The notes beneath the pieces are model-generated. The model did no database searches and was not told the DNA's origin. It saw only the letters and a program-made list of their open reading frames with translations. A stretch of 64,000 bases of DNA from Chlorobium sp. (GTDB lineage: Bacteria; Bacteroidota; Chlorobiia; Chlorobiales; Chlorobiaceae), in contig SZXV01000009.1 in assembly GCA_005862225.1 (NCBI GenBank), positions 1 to 64,000 of the forward strand. The letters run 5' to 3'. Both the position numbers and the translations under genes were made by a program. Positions 48,083 to 57,794 of the stretch are shown here, piece by piece. Numbering within the stretch: the stretch's first letter is position 1; every line of letters begins with the position of its first letter.

Positions 48083-49368
48083 GATGGTGACTGCTGGGGG
48101 GCGTTGATAAGAGCATCAATATGTTTAAGCTGATTGTTGCGGACCCTGATCGTCAACTCAACTTCTTCATCAACATATCGTTTGTCGATAACTTCAGTGT
48201 GCTCGTAAAGGTAACTGATCAGTTTATAGTTTGATACGTGCACACTGATATGGCGTTCCGTATATTCACGCGCAACCTGCTGACCAATCACTTCCTTCAG
48301 GAGCTGGATATTGGTTCCCTGTACAGCGGAGATAAAAACCGCATCAGGATATTTTTCGACAAGTTCGTGAAGAGCTGATGAATCTTCAAGGGCATCAATC
48401 TTGTTAAAAACCTCAATAATATTGTCGTGGCTGACACCAATCTCCTTCAGCGTTTCGCGCACCACAGTCATCTGCTCCTCAAAACCGGGATGACTGATAT
48501 CAATCACATGAAGCAGAAAATCTGCCTGCAGCACCTCATCAAGAGTCGACTTAAAACTTTCGACAAGAGTATGAGGCAACTTGCGGATAAAACCAACCGT
48601 ATCTGACAGCAGAACCAGCTTGTTGATGTTGAGCTCCAGACGTCGGGTTTTCGTGTCGAGCGTCGCAAAAAGCCTGTTTTCAGCAAAGGCCTCAGCCTCA
48701 GGGCAGAGGGCATTCATCAACGTGGACTTGCCCGCATTGGTGTAGCCCACAAGAGAGACCCGCTGCACGGTCTGGCGACTGCGAGTCTGTGTATCATGCT
48801 GCAGGGCAACCTCCTTCAGCTTTTTTTTCAGGAGGGAGATACGGTTTCGAACCAGACGCCGGTCAGTCTCAATCTGTGTCTCACCCGGCCCCTTGTTGCC
48901 AATGCCACCCTTCTGCTTTGAGAGGTGGGTCCATTTTCCGGAAAGGCGGGGCAGCATGTATTCAAGCTGGGCAAGCTCGACCTGCATTTTGGCTTGAGCT
49001 GATTGGGCCCGGATGGCAAAGATCTGGAGGATCAGGCCTGTACGATCAATCACCTTGCAATCCAGCGCCTGTTCGAGGTTTCTGGCCTGTGCAGGTGAAA
49101 GGTCATCATCAAAAATGACAAGGTCAATCTCCTTCTCTTTGACAAAGGCAACCAGTTCTTCAACTTTGCCTTTTCCGATGCAATATGAAGGATCACGAAG
49201 TTTTCTCTCCTGAATGAACGAGTCAATAACATCGGCACCGGCGGTATCCGTGAGAAAAGCAAGTTCATCAAGATACTCCTCGGCAAGTGAACGAGGTATT
49301 TCAGGAGGGGAACAGATACCTACAAGGAAAGCCTTTTCCCTTTTATTTTCAGAAGTAACAGTATTCAA
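48079..49368 (-). CDS. hflX: Ribosome-associated GTPase HflX
   Basis: A 429-residue OBG-family GTPase that splits stalled ribosomes. The N-terminal nucleotide-binding region (EYLDELAFLTDTAGADVIDS, then VIDRTGLILQIFA), the linker GKWTHLSKQKGGIGNKGPGETQIE, and the G domain with G1 GYTNAGKST, G3 DTVGFIRKLP and G4 NKID are all clear. The frame begins with TTG 49368; no ATG precedes the conserved region, so the TTG start is accepted. It overlaps ybeY and diverges from crtB, 211 bp away. Confidence 0.92.
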   Translation of the reverse strand: MNTVTSENKREKAFLVGICSPPEIPRSLAEEYLDELAFLTDTAGADVIDSFIQERKLRDPSYCIGKGKVEELVAFVKEKEIDLVIFDDDLSPAQARNLEQALDCKVIDRTGLILQIFAIRAQSAQAKMQVELAQLEYMLPRLSGKWTHLSKQKGGIGNKGPGETQIETDRRLVRNRISLLKKKLKEVALQHDTQTRSRQTVQRVSLVGYTNAGKSTLMNALCPEAEAFAENRLFATLDTKTRRLELNINKLVLLSDTVGFIRKLPHTLVESFKSTLDEVLQADFLLHVIDISHPGFEEQMTVVRETLKEIGVSHDNIIEVFNKIDALEDSSALHELVEKYPDAVFISAVQGTNIQLLKEVIGQQVAREYTERHISVHVSNYKLISYLYEHTEVIDKRYVDEEVELTIRVRNNQLKHIDALINAPQQSPS

Positions 49369-49579
49369 CAGAGCAATAATAATGTGCGTAAAAAATGAAT
49401 GGCACTGATCTGTAATCTCGCATGTTGCTATATTACAACCATTGTTTTATCTTGGCGGTTTACTCCTTGATGAGTATACAAACCGTGTTAAAAGGTACAC
49501 ATTTTTGCTTTCACCCCCTACCACAGAAAGCTAATAAAGCTGTAATGAACCAAACAGGTCAATATAAAGCGGATATCAG

Positions 49580-50503
49580 ATGAATCAGAACGATAACCGA
49601 AACTCTGCTGGACAGGAGACGGAAAAGCTGATAACGCTTGAAGAAGCTTATACATACTGCCGAAATATTTCAAAAAAACACGCAAAAACGTTCTATCTGG
49701 CAACTCTGTTTCTGCCCGAAAAACAGCAGAAACCTATTTTTGCTATTTACGCCCTGCTGCGGACGGTGGACGATGTCGTCGATATGGCTGAGGAGAAACT
49801 TGCCGACGGCCTCATCACCCGGGAAGAGATCAGCCAGATGCTTGAGAGCTGGAAAACAAAACTCAAGGCCTGCTATGATGGGAAGATTGAAAATGATCCG
49901 ATCATGATGGCCTGGCAGGACACCCTGAAAAGCTATTCGATTCCCATAGAACTTCCTCTTGATCTGATGGATGGCGTCGCCATGGATATTGAGTTCAAAC
50001 CCTTCGATACCTTTGATGAACTCTATGTCTACTGTTACAAGGTAGCCGCTGTTGTGGGATTGATGACCTCAGAGATCTTCGGTTACAGCGACAAACAGGC
50101 ATTGCAACATGCCATCGAGCTGGGCATTGCCATGCAGTTGACCAACATCCTGCGTGATGTCGGTGAAGATGTCAATCGTGGAAGAGTCTATCTGCCCCTT
50201 GAGGATCTGCGCCGCTTCAACTATTCGAGCGAGGAACTGATGCAGAAAAAAATGAACAGCAACTTCATTGAGCTGATGAAGTTTCAGATCGACAGAGCAA
50301 GAAATTACTACAGCTTGTCCGATAAAGGGATTCCAATGCTGGAACGGCGGAGCCGCTTCGGGGTTGCCATCAGCAGCATCAACTATGGCAACATATTAAG
50401 CGCTATTGAAAAGAACCAGTACGATGTTTTTTCAAAACGGGCCTATCGTTCTTTTTTTCAGAAAATCAGTACAATTCCTTATGTCTGGCTCAAAACACGT
50501 TAA
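49580..50503 (+). CDS. crtB: Phytoene/squalene synthase family enzyme, likely phytoene synthase
   Basis: A 307-residue prenyl-condensing enzyme that makes phytoene from two geranylgeranyl diphosphates, the first committed step of carotenoid synthesis. The two Asp-rich motifs are DDVVD (Asp64/65/68) and DVGEDVNRGRVYLP. The FKPFDTFDELYVYCYKVAAVVG region is typical of CrtB rather than the longer squalene synthase. Green sulfur bacteria need carotenoids for chlorosomes and reaction centres. Downstream, lysS follows after 69 nt. Confidence 0.88.
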   Translation: MNQNDNRNSAGQETEKLITLEEAYTYCRNISKKHAKTFYLATLFLPEKQQKPIFAIYALLRTVDDVVDMAEEKLADGLITREEISQMLESWKTKLKACYDGKIENDPIMMAWQDTLKSYSIPIELPLDLMDGVAMDIEFKPFDTFDELYVYCYKVAAVVGLMTSEIFGYSDKQALQHAIELGIAMQLTNILRDVGEDVNRGRVYLPLEDLRRFNYSSEELMQKKMNSNFIELMKFQIDRARNYYSLSDKGIPMLERRSRFGVAISSINYGNILSAIEKNQYDVFSKRAYRSFFQKISTIPYVWLKTR

Positions 50504-50572
50504 GAGTCAAGACCCCGAAGTTGTAACTCATATTACTATCAAACACAGAATATTCAGAGAGAGATAACCATC

Positions 50573-52108
50573 ATGCAGAACGAGAACGAACAGAAAAAAA
50601 ATAGCCCGGAACAGCCAACACAGATATCCCTGAATGACCAGATGCAGCGCCGTTTTGAGGAGCGCCAGCATCTGATGGATGCAGGAGTCAACCCCTATCC
50701 AACCCGGTTCGAGGTTACACACTCTTCTGCGGAGATCATTGCCAATTTTGAGGAAGAGGTTAAAACACCAGTCTCTGTCGCAGGCAGAATTATGACCATC
50801 AGAAAAATGGGAAAAGCATCATTTTTTCATCTTCAGGATTCGGCAGGCAGGATCCAGATTTACATGAAAAAGGCTGAAGTCGGCGAAGCAACCTACAACA
50901 CCTTCAAGCTGCTCGACATCGGCGATATCGTTGGGGTCAAAGGGTACACCTTCAGAACCAAAACCGGCGAAATATCGGTTCACGCCGAAGCACTTGAACT
51001 CCTCACCAAATCGCTGCGACCAATTCCCGTAGCCAAGGAGAAAGATGTTGATGGAGAGAAGGTTATTTTTGACGCCTTCAGCGACAAAGAGATGCGCTAC
51101 CGCCAGCGTTATGTTGACCTGATTGTCAACCCTGAGGTCAAGCAGACCTTTATCAAACGATCAGCCATTGTCTCTTTCATGCGGAACTTCTTTTCCGGAC
51201 AGGGATGGCTTGAGGTCGAAACACCCATCCTGCAACCTATCTATGGCGGCGCGGCTGCCCGTCCATTTACCACGCACCACAATGCGCTCGATATGCAGCT
51301 CTATCTGCGCATTGCCAACGAGCTCTACCTCAAACGTCTTATTGTCGGCGGCTTTGATGGCGTTTTTGAATTTGCGAAAGATTTCCGCAACGAAGGGATT
51401 GACCGTTTCCACAACCCGGAGTTTACCCAGGTTGAGCTCTATGTTGCCTATAAAGATTACAACTGGATGATGAAAATGGTTGAAGAGTTGATCTGCCAGA
51501 CAGCTCTTGCCGTCAACAAAAGCGACAGCACCATGTTTCTTGGCAACGAGATCAGCCTTAAGACTCCGTTCAGGCGTCTGAGCATTATCGACGCCATTGC
51601 CGAATACACCGGGAAAAATATTAGCGGACTATCCGAGGAGGAGCTTCGCTACACCGCCAAGGATCTCGGTCTTGAACTCGATCCAAAAATCAGCAGCGGC
51701 AAGATAATCGACGAAATTTTCGGTGAATTTGTCGAGTCAAAACTCATTCAGCCAACGTTTATTACCGACTACCCCACTGAAATGTCGCCCCTGGCCAAAG
51801 AGCACCCCTCTCAGCCGGGCATCGTCGAACGATTTGAACTGATTGTGGGAGGCAAAGAGGTCTGTAACTCATTCTCCGAGCTGAACGACCCCGTCATTCA
51901 GCGTGAAAGACTGGAATCGCAATCTCGGTTACGGCAACGAGGCGACGAAGAGGCGATGATTGTTGACGAAGATTTCCTCCGCGCCATCGAATACGGTATG
52001 CCGCCATGCGCTGGCCTTGGCATCGGAATCGACCGTTTGGTGATGATTCTGACCGGACAGGATTCAATCAGGGATGTGATTTTCTTCCCACATTTGAAAC
52101 CCGAGTAA
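50573..52108 (+). CDS. lysS: Lysyl-tRNA synthetase, class II
   Basis: A 511-residue enzyme that charges tRNA-Lys. The anticodon-binding OB domain (about 60-160), motif 1 near [20 protein letters not shown], motif 2 [18 protein letters not shown], and motif 3 [15 protein letters not shown] are all complete. GAGAGA lies about 9 nt before the ATG. Nothing unusual is seen. Normal length for bacterial LysS. Confidence 0.96.
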   Translation: MQNENEQKKNSPEQPTQISLNDQMQRRFEERQHLMDAGVNPYPTRFEVTHSSAEIIANFEEEVKTPVSVAGRIMTIRKMGKASFFHLQDSAGRIQIYMKKAEVGEATYNTFKLLDIGDIVGVKGYTFRTKTGEISVHAEALELLTKSLRPIPVAKEKDVDGEKVIFDAFSDKEMRYRQRYVDLIVNPEVKQTFIKRSAIVSFMRNFFSGQGWLEVETPILQPIYGGAAARPFTTHHNALDMQLYLRIANELYLKRLIVGGFDGVFEFAKDFRNEGIDRFHNPEFTQVELYVAYKDYNWMMKMVEELICQTALAVNKSDSTMFLGNEISLKTPFRRLSIIDAIAEYTGKNISGLSEEELRYTAKDLGLELDPKISSGKIIDEIFGEFVESKLIQPTFITDYPTEMSPLAKEHPSQPGIVERFELIVGGKEVCNSFSELNDPVIQRERLESQSRLRQRGDEEAMIVDEDFLRAIEYGMPPCAGLGIGIDRLVMILTGQDSIRDVIFFPHLKPE

Positions 52109-52427
52109 AGTCAAGATTTTTGACAGTAAAAGCGTACTTTTCAGGAAACGAAAAATGATCGGAACAAGTATCAGGTGAGACTCAATGAAAAGATATCTCA
52201 ATCATGAATACCGCCACGTTTGAAAAGAGCAATGAATCGGAAGCCTCTGAATACGAAATCGAACTTTCAGCTCTCCATGACCACTCAACTGAGTTTCGTT
52301 CGGGGAAGGAACTCAGTTATTATTTGAGTCTGCAAAAGTTATGAAAACCTTTCAGTGTAGTCAGATATAGGTGGTAAACGTTGATCAGGATTTTGGACAC
52401 GAATATCTCAAAAAGGAAAAATCACAC
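52109..52427. other. Spacer between lysS and the hicB gene
   Basis: No sure gene. AACTGAGTT (52287-52295) and AACTCAGTT (52310-52318) form a 9-bp stem with a 14-nt loop; it has no T-run, so a terminator role is doubtful. A 46-codon frame at 52204-52344 opens with ATG and spans this hairpin, but has no clear ribosome site or recognised homologue. Confidence 0.4.
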
Positions 52428-52634
52428 ATGGAATTATCTGCCATAATAACCCCCTCTGCTGAAGGTGGATACGTTGCATTCAATCCTGAAACAGGGACGA
52501 CAACTCAAGGTGAAAGCATTGAAGAAGCCCTTGCAAATCTGCGCGAAGCGACTGAACTCTATCTGGAAGAGTTTCCTTTAACGCTTACAGGACGCTCTTT
52601 GCTGACAACATTCCAGGTTGCTACACATGCCTAA
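52428..52634 (+). CDS. hicB: Short HicB-type antitoxin
   Basis: A 68-residue HicB-fold protein (UPF0150 type): SAIITPSAEGGYVAFNPETG, then TTQGESIEEALANLREATEL and LEEFP. It lacks a DNA-binding tail, unlike the 119-residue HicB at 39580. The ATG at 52428 has AAAGGA about 11 nt upstream; the longer frame from 52371 adds a charged segment without similarity. The next gene, hicA, starts 8 nt before its stop, so this is the antitoxin-first order. Confidence 0.85.
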   Translation: MELSAIITPSAEGGYVAFNPETGTTTQGESIEEALANLREATELYLEEFPLTLTGRSLLTTFQVATHA

Positions 52635-52848
52635 ATTACCCATTGTTTCTGGTTCTGAAGTCATTCGGGCTTTGCAACGTCTCGGGTTTATTGTGCTTCG
52701 TCAACAAGGCAGTCATGTTATTCTCCGACGGGGTTCACAAGGTTGTGTTGTGCCTGACCACCGTGAAGTTAAAACAGGGACTTTGGCAGGGTTACTGAAA
52801 CAGGCTGGCGTTTCAGTTGATGACTTTATTCGTGCTCTTCATGCTTGA
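52627..52848 (+). CDS. hicA: HicA-type mRNA interferase toxin
   Basis: A 73-residue toxin with SGSEVIRALQRLGFIVLRQQ, the catalytic His in GSHVILRRG and the end VPDHREVKTGTLAGLLKQAG. The ATG at 52627 overlaps the hicB stop by 8 nt, giving translational coupling. All family residues are in place, so the pair should be active. It is about 13 kb from the other HicAB pair and not closely similar to it. Confidence 0.88.
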   Translation: MPKLPIVSGSEVIRALQRLGFIVLRQQGSHVILRRGSQGCVVPDHREVKTGTLAGLLKQAGVSVDDFIRALHA

Positions 52849-53197
52849 AATCGTGGTTATTTGTTCATCCAGCCAGACAAAAGTATCGGGATAATTGCCG
52901 CAGTCCCGTTGACAGTGAGATCCATCTTCGATTTGCTCGGTTTATAAAAGTTTTTTTTACATTGAGCTGATACGATTTATTAACCCGGCGTATTTATAGT
53001 CGTCCATATCGATTACTGTTTTTTAACAAGGAAATCAGGAGATGGCCGTCCTCTCGATGACACAAGATTTCTTCGATACAGAGTTCAGCACATCAGGTCA
53101 TTGCAGTTTTGCACAGCTTAGCGCCACAAAGCAGAACAAGCAGGTTCAGATTAGAATAAAGTACAATTAATAAATAACTTATAAACCAAAACAGCCA
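52849..53197. other. Spacer with a promoter and a possible small frame before the secreted-protein gene
   Basis: A likely promoter TTTACA (52956-52961) and TATTAA (52978-52983), 16 bp apart, is the clearest element. A 42-codon frame at 53042-53170 (beginning MAVLSMTQDFFDTEF) has AAGGAA 11 nt and AGGAG directly before its ATG, so it could be a small gene; no family is recognised. The remainder is AT-rich. Confidence 0.4.
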
Positions 53198-53542
53198 ATG
53201 AAAAATCTTGCGCGACTTTTTTTGGTAGCGTTTTTTGCTCTCGTTTTTGTAATGCATTCAGCAGTTAGTTATGCGGTTACCGGTGGCACCGTGGATGTTG
53301 AATACCTGACAGATTCCGACGGCTATAATTATGGCGCTAATTTCTTCGTTAACAGCAGTGTTAATGTACCTATTTACGCATTCCCGTATATCACCTCTCA
53401 GGAAAATGTGAATGGAGACGTAACACATGGCCCGATTCCGCTGGCAGCCAATGAACAACATTTCCGCATAGGTTCATTCATCTCTGCTGATCGGAGCAAG
53501 GCGTGGTCAGTCAATGTCAATTGCAAGTTTGAGTATCAATAA
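53198..53542 (+). CDS. Small secreted protein of unknown function
   Basis: A 114-residue protein with a clear signal peptide (about residues 1-26, LARLFLVAFFALVFVMHSAV then SYA as likely cleavage). The mature part of about 88 residues is beta-rich with many Asn, Ser and aromatic residues (YNYGANFFVNSSVNVPIYAF) and a Cys near the end. I do not recognise it. It has its own promoter region and a strong terminator hairpin 82 nt downstream, so it is a single-gene unit. It may be periplasmic or extracellular. Confidence 0.65.
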   Translation: MKNLARLFLVAFFALVFVMHSAVSYAVTGGTVDVEYLTDSDGYNYGANFFVNSSVNVPIYAFPYITSQENVNGDVTHGPIPLAANEQHFRIGSFISADRSKAWSVNVNCKFEYQ

Positions 53543-53623
53543 CCTGGGCGATGTACAATCAACCACTGATCTGTATCTGCAAAGAGTGATCAGCAGAAAT
53601 GCAGGGAAACATTCCGATAAATT

Positions 53624-53653
53624 GCAGCCTGCATATGGATTCATGCAGGCTGC
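53624..53653. terminator. Perfect 11-bp hairpin between convergent genes
   Basis: GCAGCCTGCAT and ATGCAGGCTGC pair perfectly around an 8-nt loop. The hairpin lies between the secreted-protein gene and the convergent epimerase gene. The following T-run is weak on both strands, but position and stability suit a terminator. Confidence 0.6.
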
Positions 53654-53736
53654 TTCTATGTAGTAACTCTCCGTACCAAGGGTTCTGTCTCGCCCAAATT
53701 CCTCCCCTTTTTTCAATCAGGCTACTCCGCCGGATT

Positions 53737-54750
53737 TTATACCGGAATGGCATAGTATTCGCGGTACCAGGCAACAAAGCGCCGGATGCCCTCCTGTACA
53801 GTTGTTTCTGGCTTGTACTGGACATCTTCCATCAGTTGATCAACGTCGGCGCAGGTATCGGGCACATCGCCGGGCTGCAGCGGCAGAAACTCTTTTACAG
53901 CAGTCCGGCCAAGCTGGCCTTCAAGAGCTTCAATGTAATCCATGAGCTCTACCGGACTGTTGTTGCCGATATTGTAAACTCTCCAGGGAGCCTTGCTCGT
54001 GCCGGGATCGGGATTGATACCTGACCATTCAGGGTTGGACTCGGCGACATGGTCGAGCGTCCTCAGAATTCCCTCAGTAATATCATCAATAAAGGTAAAA
54101 TCCCTGCAATGCTTGCCGTAATTGAACACCTTGATCGGCTTGTTGTTCACGATGGCGTCAGTAAAAAGGAAGAGCGCCATATCCGGCCGGCCCCACGGTC
54201 CGTACACCGTAAAAAAGCGCAGGCCTGTGGTCGGCAAATTGTAGAGATTGCTGTAGGTATGCGCCATCAGCTCATTGGCCTTTTTGCTTGCAGCATAAAG
54301 CGAGAGCGGATGATCGACATTGTCGTGCACTGAAAAAGGCATGGTTTCATTAGCGCCATAAACCGAGCTTGACGAAGCATAAACGAGATGCTTCACATCG
54401 TTATTCCGGCACCCTTCAAGGATGTTGAGGAATCCGACAATATTGCTCTCAATATAGGCATGGGGATTCTGGATTGAATAGCGCACCCCTGCCTGGGCGG
54501 CAAGGTTAACCACCCGCTCAAACTCACCCGCTTTAAAAAGCTCCTCCATCGCACCCCTGTCGGACAGATCAGCTTTCACAAAGGTAAACCCCTCAAAAGG
54601 GGCAAGCATCGAAAGGCGGGCTTCCTTGAGTGAGACATCGTAATAATCATTCATGTTATCGATGCCTGTTACCCGCTCTCCCCTTTCGAGCAGACGTTTA
54701 CAGACATGAAACCCTATAAAGCCAGCCGCACCGGTAACCAGTATTTTCAT
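53737..54750 (-). CDS. UDP-glucuronate 4-epimerase-like NAD-dependent epimerase
   Basis: A 337-residue extended SDR. The NAD-binding GAAGFIG is at residues 7-13, the catalytic Ser/Tyr/Lys set is in YASSSSVYG and YAASKKANE, and the substrate part has [16 protein letters not shown]. The [15 protein letters not shown] segment is typical of UDP-glucuronate (galacturonate) epimerases. It would make UDP-galacturonate for surface polysaccharides. It stands alone on the minus strand. Confidence 0.88.
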   Translation of the reverse strand: MKILVTGAAGFIGFHVCKRLLERGERVTGIDNMNDYYDVSLKEARLSMLAPFEGFTFVKADLSDRGAMEELFKAGEFERVVNLAAQAGVRYSIQNPHAYIESNIVGFLNILEGCRNNDVKHLVYASSSSVYGANETMPFSVHDNVDHPLSLYAASKKANELMAHTYSNLYNLPTTGLRFFTVYGPWGRPDMALFLFTDAIVNNKPIKVFNYGKHCRDFTFIDDITEGILRTLDHVAESNPEWSGINPDPGTSKAPWRVYNIGNNSPVELMDYIEALEGQLGRTAVKEFLPLQPGDVPDTCADVDQLMEDVQYKPETTVQEGIRRFVAWYREYYAIPV

Positions 54751-54879
54751 TTGATGTAATCATTAATGAGTTACAGCCGCATTCCGTGCAGCATTGAGTG
54801 AAGTATGTTCAAGATTCATAATAAAAACAATTCCCCGCCCTGACAAGACAAAAAATGCTTTAACCATTTTGCCGGATGC

Positions 54880-55090
54880 CACAGATATGTCGCCCCTGCG
54901 GGACTTCGACTTTGTCTTTGAATCTCTTTTCATCGGGCATACGGCATGAGCTGCCGATATGGTTACTCCCTGGCGTGGCGCCTACTGTTCATTCGAAACT
55001 TTTTTTCACGGGGTTTAAGGGACTCCTGTGTGCTACCGATAGGCTCACCAACACTTGGAGCTTCACCAGAACAAATAGAAGCTTTTTATG
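54880..55090. repeat. Probable dispersed intergenic repeat element
   Basis: The stretch holds GC-rich, partly palindromic pieces that stand out from the AT-rich spacer: the GTCGCCCCTGCGGGAC area (54889-54904), CGGCA/TGCCG around 54942-54956, and CCTGGCGTGGCGCC near 54971. I recall similar blocks as interspersed non-coding repeats in Chlorobi genomes. Only one copy is in this window, so the repeat nature cannot be shown here. Confidence 0.35.
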
Positions 55091-55125
55091 GAAATAACCG
55101 ACAAAAATGTAAAATTCTTCTCTGA

Positions 55126-55175
55126 AGTTTAATTTATTTAGGTATATTCAGAAAATATCCGAAATAAATTAAGCT
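55126..55175. promoter_or_regulatory. 50-bp AT-rich palindrome upstream of the ATP-grasp operon
   Basis: Arms 55126-55142 and 55159-55175 pair in 16 of 17 positions (one is a G-T pair). An uninterrupted 11-bp core, TTAATTTATTT/AAATAAATTAA, lies at 55129-55139 and 55162-55172 around the loop. It ends 48 bp before the start codon. It may be an operator for a dimeric regulator or a hairpin in the leader RNA. Confidence 0.5.
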
Positions 55176-55223
55176 ATAGCGCGGTAAGATAATGATTCTC
55201 TATAAACGTCAAGAATTGCCTCT

Positions 55224-56672
55224 ATGAGTCGTTTTTTTGAGCGGTACAATCCTGAAACCAGTCAGTTTTTTGATGAGGTTATCGCAACAGAGGGAGTTCC
55301 CCGGCCTCATTACGACAAAATGCTTCAACGTTTTGCGCAGTTTTCGATAGATGATGTCAAAGCGCGCAGGGAGATCGTCAACATTTTTTTCCGAAATCAG
55401 GGAATCACCTTTACGGTTTATGGTGAGGACGAAGGCGTCGAACGACTTTTTCCATTTGATCTTATTCCGAGAGTAGTGCCAGCCAATGAATGGCAAACCA
55501 TCGAAAAAGGCCTGATACAACGAATCACTGCGCTCAATGAGTTTCTGAATGATATTTATCATGGCCAGAAGATTCTTAAAGACAAGATCATTCCTGCTGA
55601 ACTGATTCTTGGAAGCCAGCACTTCAGACGCGAGTTTGTAGGCGTGAATCCCCCGCTTGGCATCTACATTCATGTCACAGGAAGCGATATCATCCGTGAC
55701 AGAAAAGGCAACTACCTTGTGCTCGAAGACAACCTCCGAACCCCGAGCGGTGTCTCCTACATGCTGCAAAACCGGCAGGCGATGAAACGCGCCTTTCCGG
55801 TACTCTTCGACAAATACAAGATTCGGCCAATTGAGAATTATCCTCAGGAGCTGCTCCGCACGCTGCAGGAGATCGGGCCCGTTTCGCGTCGCGAACCAAA
55901 TGTTGTGGTCCTTACTCCGGGAATCTACAACTCTGCCTATTTCGAGCACAGTTTTCTTGCCCGCCAGATGGGCGTTGAGCTTACCGAAGGCAAAGATCTT
56001 GTGGTCAACAACAACAAGGTCTACACAAGAACCACAAGAGGACTTGAACAGGTTGATGTCATCTACCGCAGGGTTGATGATGCCTTTCTTGATCCACTTG
56101 TGTTTCGACCGGATTCAAAACTTGGAGTGGCCGGTCTCGTCAACGCATACCGTAAAGGGAATGTCACGCTTGCCAACGCTATTGGCTGCGGCGTGGCCGA
56201 CGACAAGGTGATCTACAGCTTTGTTCCAAAAATCATCAAATATTATCTTGGAGAGGATCCGATTCTTGAGAATGTTCCTACCTGGCTGGCAAGCAATCCT
56301 GAAGACCTGAAATACATTCTTGCCAACCTTGATTCTCTGGTGGTAAAGGCCGCCAATGAATCCGGAGGGTACGGCATGTTGATCGGGCCGGAGTCAACCC
56401 TTGAAGAGCAGGAGACGTTTGCAGAAATGATTGTGGCTAATCCCCGCAACTACATCGCGCAACCAACGATTTCGCTTTCTCGCCACCCCAGCTTTTTCAA
56501 TGACACTGAACTCTGGGGATGTCATATCGATCTTCGCCCTTATGTCTTGTATGGCAAAACTGTTACTATAGTTCCCGGAGGCTTGACGAGGGTAGCACTC
56601 AAGCGTGGTTCGCTGGTTGTCAACTCCTCCCAGGGCGGAGGAAGTAAAGATACGTGGGTTGTCGATGAATAA
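55224..56672 (+). CDS. Circularly permuted ATP-grasp protein (DUF404/DUF407)
   Basis: A 482-residue protein of the circularly permuted ATP-grasp type 2 family. It has [17 protein letters not shown]-like text near residue 75, [24 protein letters not shown] (in part), [17 protein letters not shown], and the C-terminal [25 protein letters not shown]-grasp enzymes ligate a carboxylate to an amine; this class is predicted to form amide bonds in peptide tags or small peptides. The alpha-E gene follows after 18 nt and a transglutaminase-like gene next, the standard order of this cluster. No proteasome-like Anbu gene is in the window. Confidence 0.88.
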   Translation: MSRFFERYNPETSQFFDEVIATEGVPRPHYDKMLQRFAQFSIDDVKARREIVNIFFRNQGITFTVYGEDEGVERLFPFDLIPRVVPANEWQTIEKGLIQRITALNEFLNDIYHGQKILKDKIIPAELILGSQHFRREFVGVNPPLGIYIHVTGSDIIRDRKGNYLVLEDNLRTPSGVSYMLQNRQAMKRAFPVLFDKYKIRPIENYPQELLRTLQEIGPVSRREPNVVVLTPGIYNSAYFEHSFLARQMGVELTEGKDLVVNNNKVYTRTTRGLEQVDVIYRRVDDAFLDPLVFRPDSKLGVAGLVNAYRKGNVTLANAIGCGVADDKVIYSFVPKIIKYYLGEDPILENVPTWLASNPEDLKYILANLDSLVVKAANESGGYGMLIGPESTLEEQETFAEMIVANPRNYIAQPTISLSRHPSFFNDTELWGCHIDLRPYVLYGKTVTIVPGGLTRVALKRGSLVVNSSQGGGSKDTWVVDE

Positions 56673-56690
56673 ACCTAATATTGTACTATC

Positions 56691-57773
56691 ATGTTAAGCC
56701 GTGTTGCCGAATCACTTTTTTGGATGAGTCGCTATTTTGAACGGGCAGAGAATACTGCAAGGTTTCTTGACGTTAATTTTAATCTGCTGCTTGACCTCAA
56801 CAAAATTACCCATGTTGAGAACCCGAACTACTGGATAGCGCTGATTCTTGTCACCAGCGACAAAGAGCGCTTCAACGAACTCTACGAAGACTATTCGGCC
56901 CGTACCGTGACCGACTATCTGGTATTCAACAAGAATAATCCGAACTCCATCATCTCCTGTATCAGTCTGGCAAGAGAAAATGGGCGAAGCATTATTGAAA
57001 GCATCTCAAGCGAAATGTGGGAGCAGGTGAATAACCTCTACCACTACCTGCAGAGTGTGACGCCCCAGGTCGTGCATAACGACCCTTACAGTTTTTACAA
57101 AGAGATCAAAAATGCCTCTCACCTCTTCCAGGGCATTACCGACAACACCTTTTCCCACAACGAGGGGTGGGATTTTATACAGATCGCCAAATATCTTGAG
57201 CGCACCGACAATATCGCCAGGTTAATTGATGTGAAGTACCACATGCTGCTCTCCGAAGCTGAAAACCAGACTGAAATTGTAGCCGGATCTGAAGATATTA
57301 TCCAGTGGATGGCCGTGCTCAAAAGCTGCAGCGCACTTGAGGCTTTTCGAAAGGTTTATCTTTCAAAAATTGACCCCGACAACATCCTGCGCTTTCTCAT
57401 TCTCGACAGAACATTCCCTCGCAGTATCAATTTCTCGGTCTGTGCGGCTGAAGATGCCCTGTGGCGCATATCGGGCAGCTCACGCCATCGTTACGTCAAC
57501 AACGCCGACAGGCTTATAGGAAAAATAGAGGCAGAGCTGAGCTATACTGCCATTGAAGACATCTATGCCAAAGGGTTGCATCACTACCTTGAAGATCTGG
57601 AACAACGGCTGGTAAAAGTTGGGGAACAGGTTCATTTGACCTATTTTGCCTATCACACTCCGGAAATAGAACCAGTGGATATTGAAGATGCCCTGCCTTT
57701 TACCGGAGTTGCCGGAGGAAGGGCCTACTGGAGTCAGGCACAACAACATCAGCAGCAGCAACAACAGCAATAA
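56691..57773 (+). CDS. Alpha-E domain protein (DUF403) with a poly-Gln tail
   Basis: A 360-residue all-helical protein beginning MLSRVAESLFWMSRYFERAE, the alpha-E hallmark, with a second FIQIAKYLERTDNIARLIDV repeat near residue 165. The fold has no known catalytic activity; it always accompanies circularly permuted ATP-grasp ligases and probably binds their peptide substrate or product. The last 13 residues are almost all Gln (AQQHQQQQQQQ), coded by a CAG/CAA tract at about 57738-57772. That tail is outside the domain and may vary in length. It lies 18 nt after the ATP-grasp gene. Confidence 0.87.
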   Translation: MLSRVAESLFWMSRYFERAENTARFLDVNFNLLLDLNKITHVENPNYWIALILVTSDKERFNELYEDYSARTVTDYLVFNKNNPNSIISCISLARENGRSIIESISSEMWEQVNNLYHYLQSVTPQVVHNDPYSFYKEIKNASHLFQGITDNTFSHNEGWDFIQIAKYLERTDNIARLIDVKYHMLLSEAENQTEIVAGSEDIIQWMAVLKSCSALEAFRKVYLSKIDPDNILRFLILDRTFPRSINFSVCAAEDALWRISGSSRHRYVNNADRLIGKIEAELSYTAIEDIYAKGLHHYLEDLEQRLVKVGEQVHLTYFAYHTPEIEPVDIEDALPFTGVAGGRAYWSQAQQHQQQQQQQ

Positions 57774-57794
57774 CCCGATGTAAACACAAAGAGC

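Larger units (their letters stand above)
54751..55223. other. Long spacer before the ATP-grasp cluster
   Basis: No gene is seen. About 54880-55090 looks like a dispersed repeat (separate entry), and 55126-55175 is a long palindrome (separate entry). The last 50 bases before the ATP-grasp gene have no clear promoter by eye. Confidence 0.45.

Noticed and set aside
52155-52175. Resemblance of ATGATCGG...AGTATC to the start of the proA remnant
   Set aside because: The match is about 15 scattered bases and stops after a few codons, so chance is the simpler reading.
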